From assembly GCA_015654695.1 (NCBI GenBank), contig JAATGJ010000144.1, forward strand, positions 23,254 to 87,253: a DNA stretch of 64,000 nt, written 5' to 3'. Position numbers and translations under genes: made by a program. Shown piece after piece: positions 35,252-44,000 of this stretch; position 1 is the stretch's first letter, and the number at the start of each line of letters is the position of its first letter. The notes under the pieces were generated by a model. It had not been told where the DNA came from. It saw only the letters and a program-made list of their open reading frames with translations, and searched no databases. The DNA is from Chitinophagales bacterium (GTDB lineage Bacteria > Bacteroidota > Bacteroidia > Chitinophagales > Chitinophagaceae).

Positions 35252-36412
35252 ATGCAAAAAATAATATTAATGATTGCTGCCATCCTGGTGATTGCTCCAA
35301 GTTATGCACAACAAAAGTTTAATGGCCTTGATGTAAACATGGGAAATATGTATCGTTTATCTGATGCTAAGACCCGTTCTATCAGTCCTGAAAATTTTAA
35401 TGGTGAAAAAGGCAAAGGTGGTATGGCGACAACAGGTAATGGCGCTAATGCTTCCCGTGACCTTGGAAAAGGATGGAAAGTCAGTCCATCAGTTACCATC
35501 AAAGCAAAAACAACTTACACCGTTGCGGAAATTAATGGATCGGGCGCTATTCAACATATATGGATGACCCCTACCGGTAACTGGCGGTATTCCATCATCA
35601 GGTTTTATTGGGACGATGAAACCACTCCCTCTGTTGAAGCTCCTGTTGGCGACTTTTTTGGAATGGGCTGGGGACAATATGCCTCCTTACAATCACTTGC
35701 TGTTTGTGTGAATCCGGGCAGCGCCTTTAATTGTTACTGGCCAATGCCCTTCAGAAAGAAATGCAAAATAACCATGGAGAATATAGACGCAAAAGATATG
35801 GTTTTATATTACCAGGTGGATTATACATTAACGGAAGTTCCGGCAGATGCCGCTTATTTTCATGCGCAGTTCAGGAGAGTGAATCCTTTACCGTATAAAG
35901 AGAATTATGTATTGGTGGATAGTATTAAAGGCAAGGGCCAATATGTTGGAACGTATATGGCATGGGGTGTACACAACAATGGCTGGTGGGGCGAAGGGGA
36001 GATCAAATTTTTCATGGATGATGATACTGATTATCCAACTATCTGCGGTACCGGTACAGAAGATTATTTCTGCGGATCTTATGATTTCGATACGCGTAAA
36101 AAAAATGCGGCAGGTGTTGAAACGGTAGATTATACTGAGTTTTCAAATGCCTATGCCGGTCTTCACCAGGTAATACGCGGTGACGGTCATTACAATGTGT
36201 CGCAGCGTTTTGGATTGTACCGCTGGCATATTGCAGATCCAATCCGGTTTGAAAAAAATCTGAAAGTTACTATCCAGTCGTTAGGTTGGCGCAGCGAAGG
36301 CCGCTACCTGCCATTGCAGGATGATATTGCTTCTGTTGTATTCTGGTACCAGGCAGAACCTCACGGGGCATTTCCTGTATTGCCATCAAAAGACAGACTT
36401 GAAGTTAATTGA
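35252..36412 (+). CDS. GH172 family protein (DUF2961), exported
   Basis: A 386-residue enzyme with a signal peptide ending APSYAQ. The DUF2961 core is clear: GSGAIQHIWMTPTGNWRYS, IRFYWDDETTPSVEAPVGDF, FGMGWGQYASLQS and GTGTEDYFCGSYDF, whose Glu fits a catalytic position of GH172. Characterised GH172 members act on furanosides (alpha-D-fructofuranose and D-arabinofuranose linkages), so a furanosidase is likely. It sits between the DUF6786 lipoprotein and a ribokinase-like gene, consistent with furanose release followed by phosphorylation. Confidence 0.85.
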   Translation: MQKIILMIAAILVIAPSYAQQKFNGLDVNMGNMYRLSDAKTRSISPENFNGEKGKGGMATTGNGANASRDLGKGWKVSPSVTIKAKTTYTVAEINGSGAIQHIWMTPTGNWRYSIIRFYWDDETTPSVEAPVGDFFGMGWGQYASLQSLAVCVNPGSAFNCYWPMPFRKKCKITMENIDAKDMVLYYQVDYTLTEVPADAAYFHAQFRRVNPLPYKENYVLVDSIKGKGQYVGTYMAWGVHNNGWWGEGEIKFFMDDDTDYPTICGTGTEDYFCGSYDFDTRKKNAAGVETVDYTEFSNAYAGLHQVIRGDGHYNVSQRFGLYRWHIADPIRFEKNLKVTIQSLGWRSEGRYLPLQDDIASVVFWYQAEPHGAFPVLPSKDRLEVN

Positions 36413-36468
36413 TCATGATTTTAAAACATAAGTATCCATAATCTTCAATAAACCGAAACAACATTCTC

Positions 36469-37371
36469 TTGAACAATCCCTCCATAGTAGTAATTGGCAG
36501 TTCGAATACGGATATGGTTATCAAGACAACAAAGCTGCCACAGCCGGGTGAAACCATCCTTGGAGGTAATTTTTTTATGAATGCCGGCGGAAAAGGCGCC
36601 AACCAGGCGGTAGCTGCTGCAAAACTGGGAAGAGCGGTTACCTTTTTTACCAAAGTAGGAAATGATATTTTCGGCGAACAGGCAATTGCACTGTTCCGTA
36701 AAGAAGGTATCGAAACTTCATTTATCTTAACCGACGAAAAATCTCCTTCGGGTATCGCACTTATAACAGTAGATGAAAAAGGAGAGAATTGTATTGTAGT
36801 GGCTCCCGGCGCTAACAATGCATTAAGTGTTGCTGACCTGCGACGGCAAAAAGCAATTATTGAAAAAGCATCTGTAATACTGGTTCAACTGGAAATACCG
36901 TTGGAAACGGTAGAATATGTTGCAAGTATCGCGGCAAATGCTAAAATAAAAATGGTATTGAATCCTGCTCCTGCCTGCCAGCTTAGTGATGAACTACTGG
37001 GACGAATAAATATCATCACGCCTAATCAAAAGGAAGCTGAAATGCTTACCGGTATAAAAATAACTGACAAAAAATCTGTTGAAGCAGCTGCAATGGCCTT
37101 ACATAAGAAGGGGATTGAAACAGTAATCATTACGTTAGGATCAGAGGGAGCTTTATTATTGCATGAAAACGTATTCAGCATGGTTAACGCACCTGTAGCA
37201 GAGGCCATTGATACTACGGGCGCAGGTGATGTATTTAACGGGGCATTGGTGGTGGCGCTGTCAGAAGGAATGAAGATGATCAACGCTGTTGAATTTGCCT
37301 GTAAAGCTGCATCCATTTCAGTAACAAGATTAGGAGCGCAGGCTTCGGCTCCGTATCGGAAGGAAATTTAA
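36469..37371 (+). CDS. rbsK: Ribokinase-like PfkB sugar kinase
   Basis: A 300-residue PfkB-family kinase. The N-terminal GSSNTDMVIKTTKLPQPGET, the signature MNAGGKGANQAVAAAKLG and the C-terminal ATP/anion site DTTGAGDVFNGALVVAL all match ribokinase closely; a fructokinase cannot be excluded. It starts with TTG at 36469, as no in-frame ATG precedes it. Cytoplasmic. Its placement after a GH172 and before an ADP-ribosylglycohydrolase-like gene and a GRP-type permease suggests that it phosphorylates the imported pentose. Confidence 0.88.
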   Translation: MNNPSIVVIGSSNTDMVIKTTKLPQPGETILGGNFFMNAGGKGANQAVAAAKLGRAVTFFTKVGNDIFGEQAIALFRKEGIETSFILTDEKSPSGIALITVDEKGENCIVVAPGANNALSVADLRRQKAIIEKASVILVQLEIPLETVEYVASIAANAKIKMVLNPAPACQLSDELLGRINIITPNQKEAEMLTGIKITDKKSVEAAAMALHKKGIETVIITLGSEGALLLHENVFSMVNAPVAEAIDTTGAGDVFNGALVVALSEGMKMINAVEFACKAASISVTRLGAQASAPYRKEI

Positions 37372-37460
37372 AAAGAAATATTTTTTCACAGCGCTTTATA
37401 TCATTATTCATTTTACTGTATGAATCAGCAGAACGCAATACAAACACTCAATCACGAAGT

Positions 37461-39005
37461 ATGAAAAAGCCCATTCTTTTCGTAGTATTCTTTTGCGCAG
37501 CAATACATTTATATGCACAAAAAAATATTGTTATCGCCAAAGACCAGTTGAAAGATAAAATAATGGGAGGATGGGGAGGCCAAACTATCGGCGTAACTTT
37601 TGGCGGACCCTATGAATTTCAATTCAATGGAACATTTATTGGCGATTACCAGGCTTTGAAATGGTATGACGGGTATCTTAAAAATACGATGCTGAATAAC
37701 CCGGGTTTGTATGATGACCTTTATATGGACCTTACTTTTGTTGATGTATTTGAGAAATATGGATTGAATGCGCCTGTTGATTCATTCGCTAATGCTTTTG
37801 CGAACGCCGGTTATATGTTATGGCATGCCAACCAGGCTGCACGGTACAATCTTTTGCATAGTATTAAAGCGCCCAATAGCGGCTATTGGATGAATAACCC
37901 TCATGCCGATTGTATAGATTACCAGATTGAAGCTGATTTTGCAGGATTGATGACACCCGGAATGCCTAATACAGCATCTGCTATCAGTGATAAGATCGGC
38001 CATATTATGAACTACGGCGATGGCTGGTATGGTGGTGTGTACATTGGCGCCATGTACTCGCTGGCATTTATATCTAATGACATTAAGTATATTGTTAGTG
38101 AAGCTTTAAAAACAATACCTCCGCAAAGTGAATTTTACCAATGCATTAATGATGTAATTAAGTCGTATAAAAAATATCCGGCAGACTGGAAACAGACATG
38201 GCTGGAAGTACAAAGAAAATGGGCTGATGATATCGGCTGCCCCGATGGCGTCTTTGTTCCTTTTAATATTGATGCGAAAGTGAACGCAGCTTATGTGGTC
38301 ATTGGCTTATTGTATGGGAATGGCGATTTTACAAAGACCCTTGAGATCAGCACACGTTGTGGCCAGGATGCTGATTGCAATCCCTCTTCTGCAGGAGGTA
38401 TCTTAGGAGCCATACTGGGATATAATAAAATTCCTGCTTACTGGAAGATGGGACTTAAAGAAGCGGAAAACATTAATTTTAAATACACTACCATGAGCCT
38501 TGAAGATGTTTACCGGGTTGGATTAAAACATGCTTTGCAGGTGATTGAAAAAAATGGCGGTCAAATTAACGGAGATAAAATAACAATTAAAACCCAGCAG
38601 CCTGTTCCGGTAAAATTTGAAAAAAGTTTTCCGGGTTTATATCCGGTAGCCAGGTCTTCTGTGAAATGGTCGGATAATAAAGATGAGATCAGTTTCGATT
38701 TTGAAGGAACGGGTTTTGCATTAAAAGGTGAAACAGCGAGGTGGGGAAGTTCATCCGATTCTGTTTATAATACCGAATTGTATATAGATGAAAAATTAGT
38801 GGAGTCGCCGAAGCTTCCTGTTAATTTTACAACAAGACGACATGAGCTATGCTGGAAGTATGATCTGCCAAAAGGAAAGCATACTGTGAGATTAAAAATA
38901 ATAAATCCATCCAAAGATGGAGTGCGTGTGGGACAGGTAATTATTTATAACGATAAGCCTGTTAACGGGATTTTGTATAATGCTGCTGCCGAAAAAAAGC
39001 AATAG
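37461..39005 (+). CDS. Exported ADP-ribosylglycohydrolase-family protein
   Basis: A 514-residue protein with a signal peptide ending HLYAQ. Residues about 30-360 have the DraG/ADP-ribosylglycohydrolase plan: KDKIMGGWGGQTIGVTFGG, the metal motif YDDLYMDLTFVDVFEKYG, and GQDADCNPSSAGGILGAILG, the counterpart of the second metal motif. A beta-sandwich-like domain follows (LYIDEKLVESPKLPVNFTT). Export argues against a role in reversing protein ADP-ribosylation in the cytoplasm; hydrolysis of a ribosyl or similar glycoside outside is more likely, but untested. Confidence 0.8.
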   Translation: MKKPILFVVFFCAAIHLYAQKNIVIAKDQLKDKIMGGWGGQTIGVTFGGPYEFQFNGTFIGDYQALKWYDGYLKNTMLNNPGLYDDLYMDLTFVDVFEKYGLNAPVDSFANAFANAGYMLWHANQAARYNLLHSIKAPNSGYWMNNPHADCIDYQIEADFAGLMTPGMPNTASAISDKIGHIMNYGDGWYGGVYIGAMYSLAFISNDIKYIVSEALKTIPPQSEFYQCINDVIKSYKKYPADWKQTWLEVQRKWADDIGCPDGVFVPFNIDAKVNAAYVVIGLLYGNGDFTKTLEISTRCGQDADCNPSSAGGILGAILGYNKIPAYWKMGLKEAENINFKYTTMSLEDVYRVGLKHALQVIEKNGGQINGDKITIKTQQPVPVKFEKSFPGLYPVARSSVKWSDNKDEISFDFEGTGFALKGETARWGSSSDSVYNTELYIDEKLVESPKLPVNFTTRRHELCWKYDLPKGKHTVRLKIINPSKDGVRVGQVIIYNDKPVNGILYNAAAEKKQ

Positions 39006-39052
39006 CGTTATTTACAGGTTGCATTGGAATAGAAATACTAAAACAACGCCAT

Positions 39053-40054
39053 ATGTTTATTATACACGACTACCCGCTTGCCATTGTATTCTGTATCATC
39101 ACCATGCTTTGCTGGGGATCCTGGGCCAATACCCAGAAACTGGCGGAAAAAACCTGGCGTTTTGAATTGTTTTACTGGGATTATGTAATAGGCATTTTAT
39201 TATTCTCCCTCGTTAGCGCTTTTACACTGGGAAGTATTGGAGAGCAGGGCAGAAGTTTTATGGATGATTTAAAGCAGGCCGATAGCGCTAATGTAGGCAG
39301 CGCCTTCCTGGGAGGTATAATTTTTAATGCTGCCAATATTCTTTTCGGGGCCGCCATTGCTATTGCGGGGATGTCTGTTGCATTTCCGGTAGGAATAGGC
39401 CTGGCATTAGTGCTCGGTGTTTTGGTTAATTATTTTGGAGCGGAGAAGGGAAATCCTGTTTTGTTATTCGCAGGTGTGGCGTTGGTGGCTATTGCTATCA
39501 TTATAAATGCAGTTGCTTATAAAAAAGCCAGCAGCGGCAATCAGAAAGTTTCTTCAAAAGGGATACTGGTATCATTGCTGGCGGGTTTATTAATGTCATT
39601 TTTCTATCGTTTTATCGCTTCCGCTATGGACCTTGAAAATTTTGAGCATCCTGCTGCCGGTAAAATGACACCTTATACAGCAGTGTTCGTTTTTTCAGTA
39701 GGCATATTTGTAAGTAATTTTCTTTTTAATACTATCCTTATGAAAAAACCCCTGCAGGGTGGACCGACCAATTATGCTGCCTATTTTAAGGGGAAATTCT
39801 CTACTCACCTCGTGGGCATTCTGGGTGGCTTAATCTGGGGAATGGGCAATTCTTTTAATCTCATAGCTGCCGGTAAAGCAGGACCGGCCATATCTTATGG
39901 TTTGGGACAGGGGGCAACATTAGTAGCGGCATTATGGGGTGTATTTATTTGGAAAGAATTTAAAAACGCACCTGTGGGAACCAATCGTTTGATAGCCGCT
40001 ATGTTTTTATTTTTTATTGCCGGCTTAGGTTGTTTGATTTATGCAGGGACGTAA
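39053..40054 (+). CDS. GRP-type (glucose/ribose porter-like) sugar permease
   Basis: A 333-residue membrane protein with about ten spans, of the DMT superfamily. FCIITMLCWGSWANTQKLAE at the start, the central AFPVGIGLALVLGVLVNYFG and the second-half GGLIWGMGNSFNLIAAGKAG are the paired repeats typical of sugar/ureide permeases of the glucose/ribose porter type. A rhamnose-type DMT permease is an alternative. It lies 47 nt after the ADP-ribosylglycohydrolase-like gene. Likely imports the sugar freed by the exported enzymes. Confidence 0.75.
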   Translation: MFIIHDYPLAIVFCIITMLCWGSWANTQKLAEKTWRFELFYWDYVIGILLFSLVSAFTLGSIGEQGRSFMDDLKQADSANVGSAFLGGIIFNAANILFGAAIAIAGMSVAFPVGIGLALVLGVLVNYFGAEKGNPVLLFAGVALVAIAIIINAVAYKKASSGNQKVSSKGILVSLLAGLLMSFFYRFIASAMDLENFEHPAAGKMTPYTAVFVFSVGIFVSNFLFNTILMKKPLQGGPTNYAAYFKGKFSTHLVGILGGLIWGMGNSFNLIAAGKAGPAISYGLGQGATLVAALWGVFIWKEFKNAPVGTNRLIAAMFLFFIAGLGCLIYAGT

Positions 40055-40127
40055 AATATTGACGTATTCCTTTCTATTGTAAAAAGAATTCGAATATCAC
40101 CAGGACTTTAATAAATAAATAAACTGT

Positions 40128-40979
40128 ATGAAATATTTTCTTTTACCCCTACTCATATTGCTCTGTGCTTCCGTTACCCATGCCCAGCAAAAAGCGGCCC
40201 GGCTGATAATCCGTGGCGATGATATGGGATATTCCCATGCAGGTAATGAAGCCATCATACAATCATATAAAAATGGTATCGAGCAATCCATTGAAGTGAT
40301 CGTTCCTTCGCCCTGGTTTCCCGAGGCTGTAAAAATGTTAGCCGCTAATCCCGGGGTGGATGTGGGCATTCATCTCGCCATTACCAGCGAATGGGATAAT
40401 ATAAAATGGCGGCCATTGTCAGACTGTCCGAGTTTAAAAGATGTGGACGGTTATTTTTATCCCATGGTTTATCCCAATAAAAATTATCCGGGCAAAGCCA
40501 TTAACGAGAATAACTGGAAGCTGGCGGATGTAGAAAGGGAGTTTCGTGCCCAGATAGAGCTGGGGTTAAAAAACATTCCGCGTATCAGCCATATCTCCGC
40601 CCACATGGGATGTACAGGAATAAGTGATTCGGTAAAAGCCATGGTAAAAAAACTGGCAAAGGAATATAAGATTGATATTGATCCGCAGGAATTAAATGTA
40701 AAATATGCAGGTTATGATGGACCCCATGCAACAGCCGCTGAAAAAATTCAAAGTTTTATAAAGATGCTGGATAAACTGGAAGCGGGTAATACCTATCTTT
40801 TTGTAGATCATCCCGGTCTTAATACGGATGAGCTAAAGGCGATTCACCATATCGGGTATGAAGATGTTGCCGCGGACAGGCAAGGTGTAACGGATCTGTT
40901 TACCAGTGAACAGGTGAAAGCTGCAATCAAAAAAAAGAATATACAACTCATCAGCTACAAAGAAATTACTTCCCGGTAA
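40128..40979 (+). CDS. YdjC/ChbG-type carbohydrate deacetylase, exported
   Basis: A 283-residue protein with a signal peptide ending VTHAQ. The YdjC/ChbG family pattern is seen: RLIIRGDDMGYSHAGNEAII with the metal Asp in GDDMG, DVGIHLAITSEWDNIKWRPL with the metal His, and ISHISAHMGCTG. These enzymes remove acetyl groups from amino-sugars or oligosaccharides. Last gene of the six-gene + strand run, consistent with trimming of acetylated glycans. Confidence 0.85.
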   Translation: MKYFLLPLLILLCASVTHAQQKAARLIIRGDDMGYSHAGNEAIIQSYKNGIEQSIEVIVPSPWFPEAVKMLAANPGVDVGIHLAITSEWDNIKWRPLSDCPSLKDVDGYFYPMVYPNKNYPGKAINENNWKLADVEREFRAQIELGLKNIPRISHISAHMGCTGISDSVKAMVKKLAKEYKIDIDPQELNVKYAGYDGPHATAAEKIQSFIKMLDKLEAGNTYLFVDHPGLNTDELKAIHHIGYEDVAADRQGVTDLFTSEQVKAAIKKKNIQLISYKEITSR

Positions 40980-41208
40980 ATAGTTGTTCGGTAATTACGT
41001 TGCGATTGCAGCCCGGCGATCCGCTTTGTCAATCACATCATCTGCACATGCAAAATATTTTCATCAGGCCCTGGTTGGGTCATTATTTGAGAAGGGGTAT
41101 ATCTCGCTGAATTGCAGAAAACTATTAATGGTTATTCCTGTTATCAATAACAGCGTTATCCGTTTCCTCATGGATTCTTTTATTTAGAAAGTCAATATTT
41201 ATCATACA

Positions 41209-43800
41209 TTATTTACCTGGTAAAAAGGAGATCAATTTTGAATCACCTGCTTTTAATACTACTGGTTCTTTTAAAATTGTTGTGCCCCCGTTCTTTACTA
41301 TTACAGCAGCCAGTTTAAGTGAGCCGTAACGGACAGCAATATTTACGTTCTTGCCAGTTACAACTGCATTACCCCAGGCATAACCATTCGACCAGAAATA
41401 ATTACCCGGTGTGGAAGTAATAGTGAATTTACCGGTCACGGCAGAATAATGGAAACCACTGATAGCAATAATGGCCGACCAGCTTGCCATGGCCCGCGCA
41501 TAATGGTTGCCGCATTCTTCTTCATTAAAAGGATTCCTGGTGTAACCGTTAAACCTGTTCCTTACATTGGTAATGGTTTGCAAAGCTTCTTGCTGCAATC
41601 CTTCGTACAGCATTCCTGTGGCAGCGGTATATTCAAGACCTGTCCAGGCTTCAAAAGCATAAGAAAGTGGTATGGCAGGACGTTTTGATGGATCGGGATA
41701 TGCTGTAAGCATTAACCCGGATTCATTGCCCAGTGCATAAGAACGCATATTGTTGAAATGATCACCAAAAGAACGTACATAATTATATTTCCAGATGCTT
41801 TGCAACGCTTTTTTTATATGTATTGAATCAGCTAAATAACCCAGCCCGCAGATATGCGCCATATTTTGACCCACCAGTTGATCTACCAGGCAGCCTTCTC
41901 CAATTTGAAAGTCAGGATTACGCAAATCTTTTGCACCCATCCCGATAAGCAGTCCCTTCGCAATATCATTTTTATTTGCTATGGGCTGGATCTTTTGAAT
42001 ATAAAATTCACCATTGAAAAGATGCTCATCGCACCATGCACTTCCCTGCTTAAATAATCTTGTACAGGTTGCCTCAAATGAGGCATCTTTCATGTAATGG
42101 GCCATGGCAGCGCCGGCTTTCAGCGCACCCAGGTACCAGAATTCAATTTCAGGATTGGGACCGTAATATTCAATATCCATAGTATTATGCTGGCATCCTT
42201 CCATCACGCCGTCTTTATCTGCATCCCATCCGCCGGGTATCCATGCAAACGAAAGGATCTTTTTTACACCGGGCCATACATTTTTTAAAAAGACATCATC
42301 TCCTGATAATTGCCATTCACGGTAGGTTTTCATTACCGTGCCCATCTGCCCGTCTGCGGCCGCTGCTTTCCAACTGGTATTTTTTTTCAAAGGCAGGCTG
42401 ATGCGAAAACTCAGTAAGCCACTGCTGTCCCATAAACCATAGTTGTATTCCACTTCACGCATCTTCTTTGCCATTTCGCCAAACAGGAATGGCGAAGCGA
42501 ATTCATAATTCCATACATGCGAACAGTTGCCATAGCAGGAACCGGTATTGTTGAATACGCCTTCCCATCCAAAGAAATTTCCATCCTTTGTACGAAAAGC
42601 GGTTTGCGAACGCAGGGTGCTGCTGTTAAACAAAGCCGCTTCTTTTACTACCGCAGGATAACTGCTATTAATAAACAGGTTTACAAAATCCAGTGTTTGT
42701 TGCTCGAGCACGGGTAACAAAGGCAATGTTTTTTCCGCTACATCCCAGGCATCGTTGTATAAAGTAGTGTAGTAATTGCCAATGGTCATTTTATCGTTCC
42801 AGTCTTTGCGATTGGGAAAATGCCATGTAAGCAGGAACTGTATTTCTTTTGTTGCATGGGGTGGCAATGTAAATGCTACAGATAAACCGCAACGCGGACT
42901 ATTTGCTTTATCGGTAAAAACGGTATCGCGAAACATGCCGTCATCCGTAAAATCATCCCACATATCATTGACATTAGCATTCCATCCTTTAGGATCAAAT
43001 TCAGTCCGGTAAGTTATAACAGCGCCCTCCTGTTCAGCGGCGGTGCTTAAAGCGATAGTGCCCCATGCGCTTGCATCGGTATCCACGCTGTCAGAACGCA
43101 TGTCAATGCCTGTCAGCCGGGACGATTTTCTGAAAACATTCCTGTTGTTCTTTACACCCAAGGGTACAATGGCCCTGTTGAAATTATTGAATTCGACTTT
43201 TGAGCCATCCATTCCTATAAAGTTATCCAGCGAACCTGCTATGGAAGTTGTGAGCGTTGTGTTGGTGGTATTGGTTACCGTGTACCTGATCACTGCGATA
43301 GGGATGCCGCTGGTTATCGCATCTCCGGGTATAAAGGGATTAAATGTTTTTACTGTTGCTGTTACAGGCATATCATCATCCTGCAGTTGTACAGTTGCAA
43401 AAGGATAAGCGACATCAAATGAAGCGTTCTTAAACCGCGGCAATCCATGGTTAGGCGAATTACTTCCTTCCGATCCCGCATAATCGGCCGCCGCTATAGG
43501 GCCCATCAGGGCTTTGCTGCGTTTGTTGCCGGCGGCATCTTTTGTAAAAACCATGAAACAGGGCGCCTGCTTTGGCGTTACAGATCCGTAAAACCCTACA
43601 GCGGGTTTATTCATTATTTCAACATCTTTCCATTGGCCATTGCCGCCAATAGATATATTACCGGTGCCTATACCACCCACCGGCATAGCAATTTTATCAA
43701 GATGGTTTTGATCGTAATGTTTGAGTACCGGCCATGAACCGGGTTGCGCAACAAGGTGAAGGCAACAAAAAAGGCAGCAGGCAATTGTTATAATTTTCAT
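41209..43800 (-). CDS. GH116-family glycosidase (bile acid beta-glucosidase/DUF608 type)
   Basis: An 863-residue exported enzyme; the signal peptide ends LHLVAQ. The N-terminal domain (GTGNISIGGNGQWKDVEI, AYPFATVQLQDDDMPVTA) and the C-terminal helical barrel with CSHVWNYEFASPFLFGEM and GVMEGCQHNTMDIEYYGPNP (its Asp fits the acid/base) match GH116. Known members cleave beta-glucosides, beta-xylosides or N-acetyl-glucosaminides. The frame is open to 43845, but the ATG at 43800 starts the signal peptide. It is divergent from the GH78 gene across 200 bp. Confidence 0.85.
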   Translation of the reverse strand: MKIITIACCLFCCLHLVAQPGSWPVLKHYDQNHLDKIAMPVGGIGTGNISIGGNGQWKDVEIMNKPAVGFYGSVTPKQAPCFMVFTKDAAGNKRSKALMGPIAAADYAGSEGSNSPNHGLPRFKNASFDVAYPFATVQLQDDDMPVTATVKTFNPFIPGDAITSGIPIAVIRYTVTNTTNTTLTTSIAGSLDNFIGMDGSKVEFNNFNRAIVPLGVKNNRNVFRKSSRLTGIDMRSDSVDTDASAWGTIALSTAAEQEGAVITYRTEFDPKGWNANVNDMWDDFTDDGMFRDTVFTDKANSPRCGLSVAFTLPPHATKEIQFLLTWHFPNRKDWNDKMTIGNYYTTLYNDAWDVAEKTLPLLPVLEQQTLDFVNLFINSSYPAVVKEAALFNSSTLRSQTAFRTKDGNFFGWEGVFNNTGSCYGNCSHVWNYEFASPFLFGEMAKKMREVEYNYGLWDSSGLLSFRISLPLKKNTSWKAAAADGQMGTVMKTYREWQLSGDDVFLKNVWPGVKKILSFAWIPGGWDADKDGVMEGCQHNTMDIEYYGPNPEIEFWYLGALKAGAAMAHYMKDASFEATCTRLFKQGSAWCDEHLFNGEFYIQKIQPIANKNDIAKGLLIGMGAKDLRNPDFQIGEGCLVDQLVGQNMAHICGLGYLADSIHIKKALQSIWKYNYVRSFGDHFNNMRSYALGNESGLMLTAYPDPSKRPAIPLSYAFEAWTGLEYTAATGMLYEGLQQEALQTITNVRNRFNGYTRNPFNEEECGNHYARAMASWSAIIAISGFHYSAVTGKFTITSTPGNYFWSNGYAWGNAVVTGKNVNIAVRYGSLKLAAVIVKNGGTTILKEPVVLKAGDSKLISFLPGK

Positions 43801-44000
43801 ACAGCTATATTGAAGGGTTAACTTGTATAAATATCTTTTTTGCAAGCACTATTTTATCATCCCCGCAATTGCATTAAAACCTATCCCGTTACGAACCGGG
43901 AATACTTTTAATTTCTCTTTTACCGGTATAAATTTATGGTCAGGGACTGGTTCCGCAACATTTTATCTGAAATAAGTTAGTTTTAATCATAAAAAAGAGC

